Assembly: GCA_964346815.1 (NCBI GenBank)
Contig: CAYFWF010000055.1
Span: 1 to 64,000 of the forward strand
DNA: 64,000 bases
DNA from: CAYFWF01 sp964346815
GTDB taxonomy: Bacteria > Acidobacteriota > Aminicenantia > Aminicenantales > Aminicenantaceae
Direction of reading: 5' to 3'
Shown: positions 51,563 to 59,395 of the stretch, piece by piece
Position numbering within the stretch: the stretch's first letter is position 1
Layout: each line of letters begins with the position of its first letter
Notes under the pieces: model-generated
The model's database searches: none
The model's input: the letters and a program-made list of their open reading frames with translations, nothing else
Told to the model about the DNA's origin: nothing
Program-made: the position numbers and the translations under genes

Positions 51563-52144
51563 TTAAAACGATTCCGTGTCTGACTGGAAAAGAGACTTCA
51601 GGGGTTCGATGGCGTCTAAGGGCCTCTCCAATTCTAAGAGCGGAATGTTTAGCTCTCCACAAATCTTGGTGAAGAGACCATCCTCGTTTCCGGATTTGAC
51701 CACGATGACCATGCGAGCGAAAGGAAGGAAGGTGGCAAGAAGCTGGTCAGAAAGTTTTCCTCTTCTTGCCTGTCCACCCAGATGAAGGCAGAGGAGAGGG
51801 ATGTTTTCTCTTAGAGCTGTCTCGACCATGCCGTTTACCCGGGAGATTTCATGATCCAGGTCCAACCCTGCTGCCCCCAAGCCCTTCATGCTCACACCGA
51901 TGACCAGAACAAGAGTTTTCATGTTTTCGAGGTCTGTTTTTCCAGCTGCTTTGGAAAGAAAGGCAGTCAGTCCCGCCCGTTTAGCGAGTACACCAGCAAT
52001 TTGAACATCCGCGCTTTGGCCGACCGAAGTGATGAGCAGAGGCTGTTCGAAACATGGCCAGTCCTCTCTCGTTCCCTTTGGAACAGGGAGACAGACCCTT
52101 GCTATAGCGAAAACAGTCAACAAGGAACAAAGACTTTTTTTCAT
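51563..52144 (-). CDS. Exported DUF6305-like protein
   Basis: A 193-residue protein with a signal peptide (about 1-22, 'SLCSLLTVFAIARVCLPV'). The mature part has 'EQPLLITSVGQSADVQIAG', 'KTLVLVIGVSMKGLGAAGLD' and 'PLLCLHLGGQARRGKLSDQL', which I associate with DUF6305, a family without known function; this assignment is from memory and not certain. The alternating strands and helices suggest a Rossmann-like fold. It lies 21 bp after the gamma-glutamyltranspeptidase gene, so the two are co-transcribed, and before a TRAP permease. A binding-protein role is one possibility. Confidence 0.55.
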   Translation of the reverse strand: MKKSLCSLLTVFAIARVCLPVPKGTREDWPCFEQPLLITSVGQSADVQIAGVLAKRAGLTAFLSKAAGKTDLENMKTLVLVIGVSMKGLGAAGLDLDHEISRVNGMVETALRENIPLLCLHLGGQARRGKLSDQLLATFLPFARMVIVVKSGNEDGLFTKICGELNIPLLELERPLDAIEPLKSLFQSDTESF

Positions 52145-52165
52145 GTTTCATCCTTCCTTAGGATT

Positions 52166-53905
52166 TCAATATCCTTCCCCTGCACCGTCTCTTCTGGAGT
52201 CGGCTCCGCCGAGGATAATATTTTGACTGGAAAGAATCATGATTCCCTGGGCCCCTCCGAAAAACTTATCGAAGGCATCGCGGATCTCGACGGTGTGACC
52301 GATTTCTTCAAGAGCCCGGATCGTTTCCGGACTGATGCGCGACTCCATAAACAGGCTTCTCGCTTTTCCCTGAGTCGAATAGGAAAAAAAGCGGGGAGCC
52401 TCGATGGCCTCATCGAGAGACATACCGAACTCTACGATGTTGATGATGATCTGAGTGAGGGAGGGAAAAATTCTCGTTCCACCAGGAGAGCCAAGTATGA
52501 GAAAGGGATCTTCCTGGTCGAAAAGAATGAGAGGGGCCATGGAGCTTACAGGTCGTCTGAATGGGCGGGGAGCGTTGATTGATTCGGGATAAGGAGAGAA
52601 ATCTGCCATATGATTGTTTAACAGAAAACCGGTCCCAGCGGCGACAATACCCGATCCGAAAAAGTCGTTGATCGATTGAGTCAAGCTCACGATGTTCCCC
52701 CATTGATCGATGACATTCAGATGAGTGGTGTTTTGTCTGTCTAACAGATTCTTATCGATAATGCCGGGCGGATAGGAATCCTGAAGATGGCGGGGTGATA
52801 TTCTAGCTGCGATTCGGGATGCATACTTTTTGGAAATCAAGTCTTTTGTGGGAACCGATACATATTCGGGATCTCCCAGATAGCGGGTTCTGTCAGCAAA
52901 TACGAACCGGAAGGCTTCACTCATATGGTGGATATATTGGAGAGAGTTGAATCCCCAAGAACTGACTGGCCACTGCTCGACGATGTTGAGGAGTTGTATG
53001 GTATGCAGGCCACCGGAACCAGGAGGAGGGATGGAGTATACCGAGTATCCTTTGTACGAACCTTTCAGAGGGAACTGTTCAATCGGAGAGTAACTGGAGA
53101 GATCTTCCTTGGTAATCAAACCACCTTTCTTTTGGACCGACTCGGCAATTTTCTGCGCGATATCCCCAGAGTAAAAGTCCTGCCATCCAAAAGAGGCAAT
53201 CCGCCTCAACGTTTGAGCAAGATCTCGATTCTGGAATGTGTCGCCCGGTTCATAAGGAAGCCCGTCAAGAAGATAAGGAGAGGATTCTCCCGAATTCAGG
53301 AGGATTTTCTCATACTCGTCTTTGTTGATTTGACTGAAGGTCGTGCTGACGGAAAAGCCCTGTTCAGCTATCTGGATACTCCTTTCCATAGTCTCTTCCA
53401 GCTCGAGAGTGCCGTATTTTTTGAGTGCATAAGTCCACCCGGCAAGGGCTCCTGGCACGGCGACAGCGCGTCCGTGAGTCCTCTGCCATTCGTCCTTGAC
53501 CCTGCCGTTTTCCAGGAACATGGAGGGAAAAGCGTGCGCCGGCGCTTTTTCACGAAAGTTTATCACCGTGACTCTTTTTTCTTTTGCCAGGAAAATGAGC
53601 ATGAATCCTCCGCCACCGATTCCAGATGCGAACGGTTCGACCGCATTCAGGGCAAATGCAGTGGCCACAGCCGCATCCACAGCGTTTCCGTTTTTTTTTA
53701 GAACTTCCAGGCCGGCTTGGACAGCTAATGGATGGGCGGCAACGACCATCCCCTTTTGTCCGACATAGTTGTGTGGTCGATGACGGTCTTCGGCCGGCTT
53801 TACCACCTCAATATTTTGGGATTGGCAGGCAGTCAAGAAGAGAAGACAAGCGGAAGGAAACAGAAGCGCGGTTTTTTTGACCTGAAAGGCCTTCTTTTTA
53901 ATCAA
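52166..53905 (-). CDS. ggt: Gamma-glutamyltranspeptidase, lipoprotein
   Basis: GGT cleaves gamma-glutamyl bonds of glutathione and related peptides outside the cytoplasm. The 579-residue precursor has a signal peptide with lipobox LTAC (Cys27), the N-terminal segment 'GKGMVVAAHPLAVQAG'-type start, 'GNAVDAAVATAFALNAVEP' and 'SGIGGGGFMLIF', and the autoprocessing/catalytic Thr393 in NTTHLNVIDQWGNIVS. The oxyanion Gly-Gly is in 'ILGSPGGTRIFPSL'. The start is a TTG (53905) with GAGG nine bases upstream, overlapping the scpB stop. Lipid anchoring would hold it in the periplasm or on the outer membrane. Confidence 0.92.
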   Translation of the reverse strand: MIKKKAFQVKKTALLFPSACLLFLTACQSQNIEVVKPAEDRHRPHNYVGQKGMVVAAHPLAVQAGLEVLKKNGNAVDAAVATAFALNAVEPFASGIGGGGFMLIFLAKEKRVTVINFREKAPAHAFPSMFLENGRVKDEWQRTHGRAVAVPGALAGWTYALKKYGTLELEETMERSIQIAEQGFSVSTTFSQINKDEYEKILLNSGESSPYLLDGLPYEPGDTFQNRDLAQTLRRIASFGWQDFYSGDIAQKIAESVQKKGGLITKEDLSSYSPIEQFPLKGSYKGYSVYSIPPPGSGGLHTIQLLNIVEQWPVSSWGFNSLQYIHHMSEAFRFVFADRTRYLGDPEYVSVPTKDLISKKYASRIAARISPRHLQDSYPPGIIDKNLLDRQNTTHLNVIDQWGNIVSLTQSINDFFGSGIVAAGTGFLLNNHMADFSPYPESINAPRPFRRPVSSMAPLILFDQEDPFLILGSPGGTRIFPSLTQIIINIVEFGMSLDEAIEAPRFFSYSTQGKARSLFMESRISPETIRALEEIGHTVEIRDAFDKFFGGAQGIMILSSQNIILGGADSRRDGAGEGY

Positions 53906-54443
53906 GAATATTTTCCTCGTCCAGAATTTTCGTTATTTCCTTTTCAGAGGGGAGATCGCTCAAGCTGTTGAGTCCAAAGTAGCTAAGGAATCGATCGGTA
54001 GTCCTGTAAATCAAAGGTCTCCCTGGACTTTTTTTCCGCCCTGTGATCTTTACCAATTTCCTCTGCAGCAGAGTTTTCAAAGAATGAGAAGCGTCCACGC
54101 CGCGAAGAGCGGAAATTTCGGCGAGCGTCATGGGCTGATGGTAAGCGACAGTGGCGAGGGTTTCCAGAGCAGCATGAGAGAGCTTGTTCTTTTGCTCCAA
54201 TCTGAGAAGCCGTCTGACCCATTGGTCATGCTCGGATTTTGTTGAGAAGAGGTATCCTCCTGCGGCCTGAACGATTTGAATCCCTCTTTGGTTGGATGAA
54301 TAATTTTCTGTGAGCTCCTGAATGGCTGCTTCAATTTCTTCCTCTGAAAATTCGGTACAGATGCCCTTAATTTTTTCCAATGTGAGGGGTTCAAGAGAGA
54401 TGAAAATTAGAGATTCTATGACATCCTTCAGTCTTGCCCTCAT
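53898..54443 (-). CDS. scpB: Segregation and condensation protein B
   Basis: ScpB forms the kleisin-associated part of the SMC condensin complex that compacts chromosomes. The 181-residue protein has two winged-helix domains; signature segments are 'VIESLIFISLEPLTLEKI', 'LETLATVAYHQPMTLAEISA' , 'IRGVDAS'-like 'LRGVDASHSLKTLL' and 'KSPGRPLIYRTTDRFLSYFG'. Its start overlaps scpA by 4 bp, the standard arrangement, and its end overlaps the ggt start. Confidence 0.96.
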   Translation of the reverse strand: MRARLKDVIESLIFISLEPLTLEKIKGICTEFSEEEIEAAIQELTENYSSNQRGIQIVQAAGGYLFSTKSEHDQWVRRLLRLEQKNKLSHAALETLATVAYHQPMTLAEISALRGVDASHSLKTLLQRKLVKITGRKKSPGRPLIYRTTDRFLSYFGLNSLSDLPSEKEITKILDEENILD

Positions 54444-55171
54444 GATGGGATCTCTTGTCTGAGCCAGACTTCGATCGAATCAAATAAGCCCTTTTGGACA
54501 GCGATCGCAATGCCTGATTTGACGAGCTCCAGGAGACAGAAGAAAGCTACAAGGGCAGCTTCGATGCTCTCTTGGCTGTAAAAATACTCCAGGAAGTTGA
54601 GATATTTTTTTTCTTTGAGACGATCAATCAGTTCCTTCATTTTCTCTTCCAGGGAAAAGTTTTTTCCTTCAATGAGGCGAAAATTTTCCTTTTCCTTTTT
54701 TTTCATGAGCGTCAAAAAAGCCTCTGCCAGGTCGAAAAGGGACAGCTCAGAAAGCTCATATTCATCCTTTGACTGGAGAGGAGGAAGGGCGGTTCGCTGC
54801 CAGAGCTGCATTTGCTGGTCTTCTTTTTCCCTTAAGAGGGTGCTGGCAGCTTTGATCTTCTGGTATTCCAGCAAGCGGTTCACCAGGATATTTCGTGGGT
54901 CTTCCTCTTCATCTCTCATGCTTTCTCTGGGAAGGAGCATCTGCGATTTGATGTAGATTAAAAGTGCTGCAATCAACAAGAATTCTCCTTCGCGTTCGAG
55001 ATTGATCCTTTCCTTACGGTCGAGATAATCCAGATATTCTCTGGTAATGGAGGCAATGGGGATATCGTGGATGTTGATTTTCTTCTTTCGAATCAAAAAA
55101 AGAAGAAGGTCCAGGGGCCCCTGGAAGACCTCCAAGTTGACCTGATACTCTTTCGCCTCTTCCATTAACAC
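54440..55171 (-). CDS. scpA: Segregation and condensation protein A
   Basis: ScpA is the kleisin that bridges SMC heads. The 243-residue protein opens with the typical 'LEVFQGPLDLLLFLIRKKKI' and 'IHDIPIASITREYLDYL', has the 'EFLLIAALLIYIKSQMLLPR' segment, a variable charged middle and a C-terminal winged helix ('VAFFCLLELVKSGIAIAVQK'). It lies between trpS (13-bp gap) and scpB. Confidence 0.96.
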   Translation of the reverse strand: MLMEEAKEYQVNLEVFQGPLDLLLFLIRKKKINIHDIPIASITREYLDYLDRKERINLEREGEFLLIAALLIYIKSQMLLPRESMRDEEEDPRNILVNRLLEYQKIKAASTLLREKEDQQMQLWQRTALPPLQSKDEYELSELSLFDLAEAFLTLMKKKEKENFRLIEGKNFSLEEKMKELIDRLKEKKYLNFLEYFYSQESIEAALVAFFCLLELVKSGIAIAVQKGLFDSIEVWLRQEIPS

Positions 55172-55184
55172 TACGGACCCAAAA

Positions 55185-56177
55185 TCAGAGTCCTATCGCT
55201 GCTCTGACTTCTTCCATGGTCTTTTGGGCTTTTTGTCTCGCTTTTCTGTTCCCTTCTTCGATGATATCGCGGACAAGCTGCGGATTTTTATCATACTCCC
55301 TTCTTTTTTCCTGGAAAGGGGTTAGGATCTGGATGATTCTGTCGATGACTGCGTTTTTGCATTCCAAACAGCCGATTCCGGCCGTCCGGCAGCCCTTTGC
55401 CAACTCTTCTCTCTTCGTTTCATTCACGAAAGCCTTGTGTAGAGTGAAAACCGGACAGTCCTCAGGGACTCCCGGATCAGACCTCCGTTTGCGCCGGGTG
55501 TCTGTGACCATAGGAGATATTTTTTCTCGGATGACTTCTGGTGGATCTGTCAGATGGATAGTGTTATGCATAGAGTTGCTCATTTTGCGGCCGTCTGTAC
55601 CCGCGAGCCTGGGAACCTCTGTAAGAAGAATCTGAGGTTCAGGGAAGATTTCTCCGTAAAGACGGTTGAAACGCCTTGTGATTTCCCGTGCCAGCTCCAG
55701 GTGGTAAGCCTGGTCTTCTCCAACTGGGACAGCATGCGCTTTATAGATGATGATATCGGCTGTCTGGAGCACAGGATATCCGAGAAATCCGTAGGTGTTG
55801 AGGTCTTTATCCGGGATTTCTCGCTGCATTTCCTTGAATGTGGGAACCCTCTGCAGCCAGGGCAAGGGGATGATCATGGAAAGGAGAAGATGAAGCTCCG
55901 CATGCTCTTTGACCTCTGACTGCACAAAAACCACACTCTTTTCTGGATCTATGCCGAAGCTCAGCCATCCAGCAGCGTATTCGAAAATGTAGTCTCTGAT
56001 AACAGTGGATTTCTGGTACTCGGAGCTGAAGGCATGCCAGGTAACGATGGTGTAGTAGCAGTCATATTCATCCTGCAGCCGGATCCAGTTCTTGAGTGCG
56101 CCAGCTAAATGTCCGAGATGGAGAGGGCCTGTGGGCCTCATTCCGCTGAGAACGATTTTTTTCTTCCTGTTGCTCAT
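55185..56177 (-). CDS. trpS: Tryptophanyl-tRNA synthetase
   Basis: A 330-residue class Ic synthetase. The HIGH-equivalent is PLHLGHLAG (18-26) and the KMSKS-equivalent is KMSNS in 'LAGTDGRKMSNSMHNTIHLT'. Other hallmarks are 'MFSEYQKST'-like region 'AFSSEYQKSTVIRDYIFEYA', and 'PVGEDQAYHLELAREITRRF' binding tryptophan and ATP. The length is normal. It sits between a site-2 protease gene and scpA, an order common in several phyla. Confidence 0.96.
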   Translation of the reverse strand: MSNRKKKIVLSGMRPTGPLHLGHLAGALKNWIRLQDEYDCYYTIVTWHAFSSEYQKSTVIRDYIFEYAAGWLSFGIDPEKSVVFVQSEVKEHAELHLLLSMIIPLPWLQRVPTFKEMQREIPDKDLNTYGFLGYPVLQTADIIIYKAHAVPVGEDQAYHLELAREITRRFNRLYGEIFPEPQILLTEVPRLAGTDGRKMSNSMHNTIHLTDPPEVIREKISPMVTDTRRKRRSDPGVPEDCPVFTLHKAFVNETKREELAKGCRTAGIGCLECKNAVIDRIIQILTPFQEKRREYDKNPQLVRDIIEEGNRKARQKAQKTMEEVRAAIGL

Positions 56178-56189
56178 TCCTTCCTTTCC

Positions 56190-56837
56190 CTAGAAAATAA
56201 AGGAGTCCACGATTCGGAGAACACCGCCCAATATTCGGCCGATGAACCCCGTCATTATCAACAAGATCAGAATAAAAAAGCCATAGGGCCGGATTTGCTC
56301 ATACTTCTGTGCTGCCTCCTCTGAGATCAGTCCCATTACGACTCCGCTGCCATCCAGCGGCGGAATCGGAATCATGTTAAAAATCGCCAATATGATGTTG
56401 ATAACGACCGTTAAATAAAGGATTTGAATGACCGGAGAGAGCAGACTGGAGAATCCTCCTCTCCCATAAACAAGGCCTGGATCGAGATTCATCATCAGCT
56501 TGAGGATGACAAAAGCCACTACGGCTACGGAAATGTTGGATAGAGGACCGGCAATCGATATGATCAAATTATCCCGTCGGGGATCCTTCAAATTGAGCGG
56601 ATTGACGGGAACGGGTTTCGCCCATCCGAAGGGAGGAGCCCCCATCACGATGAGGATGAGAGGAAGAAGAATGGTTCCCACAGGATCGATATGGCGGATC
56701 GGATTCAAGGTGATTCTTCCCATGTGAAAGGCTGTGGGATCGCCCTTTTTCAAGGCTGCCCAGCCATGAGAGGCCTCATGGATTGTGATGGCAAACAGGA
56801 CCACAAAGAGACTGATTATTCCGTTGATGATGCTCAT
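56190..56837 (-). CDS. Site-2 protease family (M50) membrane metallopeptidase
   Basis: A 215-residue integral membrane zinc protease of the M50B type. The HExxH motif is HEASH (His20, Glu21, His24) inside the first membrane helix, and the third ligand motif is 'NMIPIPPLDGSGVVMGLI' near residue 170. About five to six hydrophobic segments are present. Family members cut membrane-bound regulators; the target is unknown and the short form lacks PDZ domains. It is the first gene of the run through trpS, scpA, scpB and ggt. Confidence 0.9.
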   Translation of the reverse strand: MSIINGIISLFVVLFAITIHEASHGWAALKKGDPTAFHMGRITLNPIRHIDPVGTILLPLILIVMGAPPFGWAKPVPVNPLNLKDPRRDNLIISIAGPLSNISVAVVAFVILKLMMNLDPGLVYGRGGFSSLLSPVIQILYLTVVINIILAIFNMIPIPPLDGSGVVMGLISEEAAQKYEQIRPYGFFILILLIMTGFIGRILGGVLRIVDSFIF

Positions 56838-56853
56838 GTCTCACCAGAGGTCA

Positions 56854-56882
56854 TTTATAGCATATCCGATCCGTTGCGTAAA
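56854..56882 (-). promoter_or_regulatory. Promoter of the site-2 protease-trpS-scpAB-ggt run
   Basis: On the minus strand: TTTACG (56882-56877), 17 bp, TATAAA (56859-56854) with an extended TGC just before it. The -10 is 17 nt from the ATG and a GGTGAG site fits the short leader. Confidence 0.6.
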
Positions 56883-57018
56883 GGAGAAATCATAAAGCGG
56901 ACCAGCACGGGAACCCGGAATTCAGAGAAATCGTCACGGAAGTCAGAATGCTGACGCTTCAACTCCCTATTCGCTTTTCTGGCGATAGGTTTTCCGAATG
57001 GATCTCAACAAACTGAAA

Positions 57019-58599
57019 TTAACTGTTGAGAATTTTATCCACCTCTTCTCTATCCACGTCCGTTATGAACGGGATGCCGCTTATGTCGGAAGCTTCTTTT
57101 GTCAGAGCGGCGATATCGTCTCTGCTGATGTAAGACAAGGCAAATTTTCTGTTTCCAGCCATCAATTGTTTCAAGCCCTGACTGAGTCTTTTGAAATAAC
57201 CATGGAGACCGATGGCCCCAGTGGGAAGGTCGCTGAACCTTTCTTTCAGCTCGTGCTTGAGTTCAGTGGCTGTGACAAAGATTTCTTCCACTTTGTTGCC
57301 AAAGCGTTCCACATACACCGGAATTTGCTCTTCTTCTATCCTTCTTCCTATGGTTTTTCCGACCATGGCAGCAGCCATAGGTCCTCTGGCCATTCCTACG
57401 ACTTTGGCATAAGGGGCCACAAGGGCAAGCGCTTTATAAATCTGATCCTCAAAGGTAATTCCCCCTGCCGTAGCGATGTCAGGGACATATTCTCCTTTTT
57501 CTTCGATCTTCTTGAGATACTTATAGAGAAGAGACCAGATCTCCACACTGGGAATGCCCCATTCGTTCATCATGCGCCAGGGGCTCATACCTGTTCCGCC
57601 GCCTGCTCCATCCACAGTCAGCAGATCGAGTTTGGCTTTGGAAGCATATTTGACCGCTCGAGCAAGATCAACCGGTCTGTAGGCTCCGGTCTTGAGGAAG
57701 ATATACTTTGCGCCCACCTTTCTCAGTTCTTCAACCCGTTGCATGAAGCTCTCTTCTTCGACCATGCCCAATCGGGAGTGTCTTTCAAACTCCTTAAAGG
57801 CTCCATGCTCGAATGCTCGAATAATCTCTGGATCATCGGGATCAGGAAGTACGATGTATCCTCTGCGTTTCAGCTCCTGGGCTTTTTCGAGATTCTTTAT
57901 TTTGACTTCTCCTCCGATATCCTTGGCGCCCTGTCCCCATTTCAACTCTACAGTTTCCACGCCGAGCTTTTCGATCACGTATTCTTGTGTGCCGAGCCTG
58001 GTATCCTCGACATTAGCCTGGACGGCTACGGTTCCGTAACCATCCGTTTGCCAGTCTTGAAAGAGTTTGACCCGCCGCTCCATGTCAGGAGAGTGGACGA
58101 TTCTCCCGTTTTTGATCTCCGATTGTTCGTCCATGGCGCAAACATTTTCACCAATAGTCAAAAGTGATCCGCTGATCGCCGCTCCTATAGCCAATCCTTC
58201 CCAGTTTTGTTTCGCCACGTTGGTGGATCCCATTCCTGAGATGATAAATGGCACTTTCAGCTTGATTCCTTTGTCTTGTCCAATTGCTGTTTCGATGTCG
58301 ACTGCAGGAAAAGTGGCTTTGTCAGAGTCTGCTTCAACACCGTAGGCGCCGGCTGCAGTCCCCAGGATTGTGAAGTCAGAGAGATCAATGGGGTATTCTT
58401 TTTCAGAAGCCGCAGTAATGATGCCGAAAGGCTGTGGATAGAGAACTTCCGGGCCTCTGTAAGCTGATTTTCCGATTTCACACATGCCGATACAGCCATC
58501 CACACATGTTACACACATACCGCTGAACGGACTGATCGAACCTTCGGTTCTGTTTTTTGTTAGTGTGGCGGCGCTCCTGTTGAGTTTTGTATAAGCCAT
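57019..58599 (-). CDS. FMN-dependent glutamate-synthase-domain protein (GltB2-like), no 3Fe-4S motif
   Basis: A 526-residue protein matching the central FMN barrel of glutamate synthase (archaeal GltB2-like). Residues 29-40 hold four cysteines, C-x2-C-x3-C-x3-C, probably a [4Fe-4S] or zinc site. The barrel shows 'VPFIISGMGSTNVAKQNWEG', 'ELKWGQGAKDIGGEVKIKNL', 'LLTVDGAGGGTGMSPWRMMN' and 'DIATAGGITFEDQIYKALAL' (FMN phosphate loop). The C-x5-C-x4-C motif for the 3Fe-4S cluster in normal GOGAT is missing, as are the amidotransferase and GXGXG domains. A strong AAGGAGG precedes the ATG. It is the last gene of an operon with NADH diaphorase subunits, downstream of glutamine synthetase. Glutamate synthesis is the best guess, but another FMN reaction is possible. 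Confidence 0.85.
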   Translation of the reverse strand: MAYTKLNRSAATLTKNRTEGSISPFSGMCVTCVDGCIGMCEIGKSAYRGPEVLYPQPFGIITAASEKEYPIDLSDFTILGTAAGAYGVEADSDKATFPAVDIETAIGQDKGIKLKVPFIISGMGSTNVAKQNWEGLAIGAAISGSLLTIGENVCAMDEQSEIKNGRIVHSPDMERRVKLFQDWQTDGYGTVAVQANVEDTRLGTQEYVIEKLGVETVELKWGQGAKDIGGEVKIKNLEKAQELKRRGYIVLPDPDDPEIIRAFEHGAFKEFERHSRLGMVEEESFMQRVEELRKVGAKYIFLKTGAYRPVDLARAVKYASKAKLDLLTVDGAGGGTGMSPWRMMNEWGIPSVEIWSLLYKYLKKIEEKGEYVPDIATAGGITFEDQIYKALALVAPYAKVVGMARGPMAAAMVGKTIGRRIEEEQIPVYVERFGNKVEEIFVTATELKHELKERFSDLPTGAIGLHGYFKRLSQGLKQLMAGNRKFALSYISRDDIAALTKEASDISGIPFITDVDREEVDKILNS

Positions 58600-58665
58600 T
58601 ATGATTACCTCCTTATTTGCTCGATTATGGGCAAGCAGTTAAAAAACAAGTCTTCTAGCACCTCT

Positions 58666-59388
58666 CTAGGAGTTATCCTTTGGAACTTGTTCCTCACTGT
58701 CTGACTGTTCCGTTTTTTCTCGGACACAGGTTCCGCACCGCCCGGCATCATACATCCAACACTGGAGTTCATCATAGACATCCACACAGGTGGGATCTAG
58801 ATTCAAACAGGCGTTGCAGACAGCAGTATCTGGATCTGGCCCTATGCATCTCATTTGACAGGCCGGGCAGATATATATGCAGCCCCCACATTGGCGGCAT
58901 TCCGGCGACCGCATGTCAAAAGGGGTGGAGATCTTCCTCTTATACCCTCTGTTTTGGAATCCGATAGCCCTGGCGTCCATCTGTTCTGCACACATGCGCA
59001 CACACAGACCGCAGTAAATACATTCATCGTTGCGTACTTCGAAGCGAACTTGTCTCACACCGAATTGAGAGGCCAGATCTTGGATGATCTTCGAATTGGG
59101 AGCTACAGAAAGCATCAGTTCAATCATCATTTTCCGTGCCTCCAGAACCCTTTTGGTATCGGTGTGTACGATTAAACCTTGCTCCACAGGATATGTGCAG
59201 GAACTGACCAGCTTTGTGCGAGGTTTTTCACCTATTTCGACCAAACAGAGACGGCATCCCCCATAATTGCTCAAGCCTTCATTGTAGCAGAGTGTGGGGA
59301 TTTCCAATCCATAAAATTTTGCGGTCTCCAAAATGGTCCATCCTTCTTCTGCCTGAACCTCCAAGTTGTTTATTTTCATGTTAATCAT
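58666..59388 (-). CDS. HoxU/NuoG-N-terminal-like iron-sulfur subunit
   Basis: A 240-residue electron-transfer protein of HoxU type (the N-terminus of NuoG/HndD without the large catalytic domain). A plant-type [2Fe-2S] ferredoxin domain has Cys34, Cys45, Cys48 and Cys64. A 4Fe-4S ferredoxin part follows with 'NDECIYCGLCVRMCAEQM' and 'SPECRQCGGCIYICPACQ'. The C-terminal 60 residues add more cysteines ('AVCNACLNLDPTC', 'CWMYDAGRCGTC'), unusual for HoxU. I start it at the ATG at 59388, which has GAGTGAGGG upstream; the frame is open to 59445. It would link NuoF to the FMN synthase-like protein. Confidence 0.85.
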   Translation of the reverse strand: MINMKINNLEVQAEEGWTILETAKFYGLEIPTLCYNEGLSNYGGCRLCLVEIGEKPRTKLVSSCTYPVEQGLIVHTDTKRVLEARKMMIELMLSVAPNSKIIQDLASQFGVRQVRFEVRNDECIYCGLCVRMCAEQMDARAIGFQNRGYKRKISTPFDMRSPECRQCGGCIYICPACQMRCIGPDPDTAVCNACLNLDPTCVDVYDELQCWMYDAGRCGTCVREKTEQSDSEEQVPKDNS

Positions 59389-59395
59389 GGTTCCC

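Noticed and set aside
56998..58167. 389-codon open frame on the plus strand
   Set aside because: It lies wholly opposite the GltB2-like gene, has no family features or ribosome binding site, and its composition is that of an antisense shadow.
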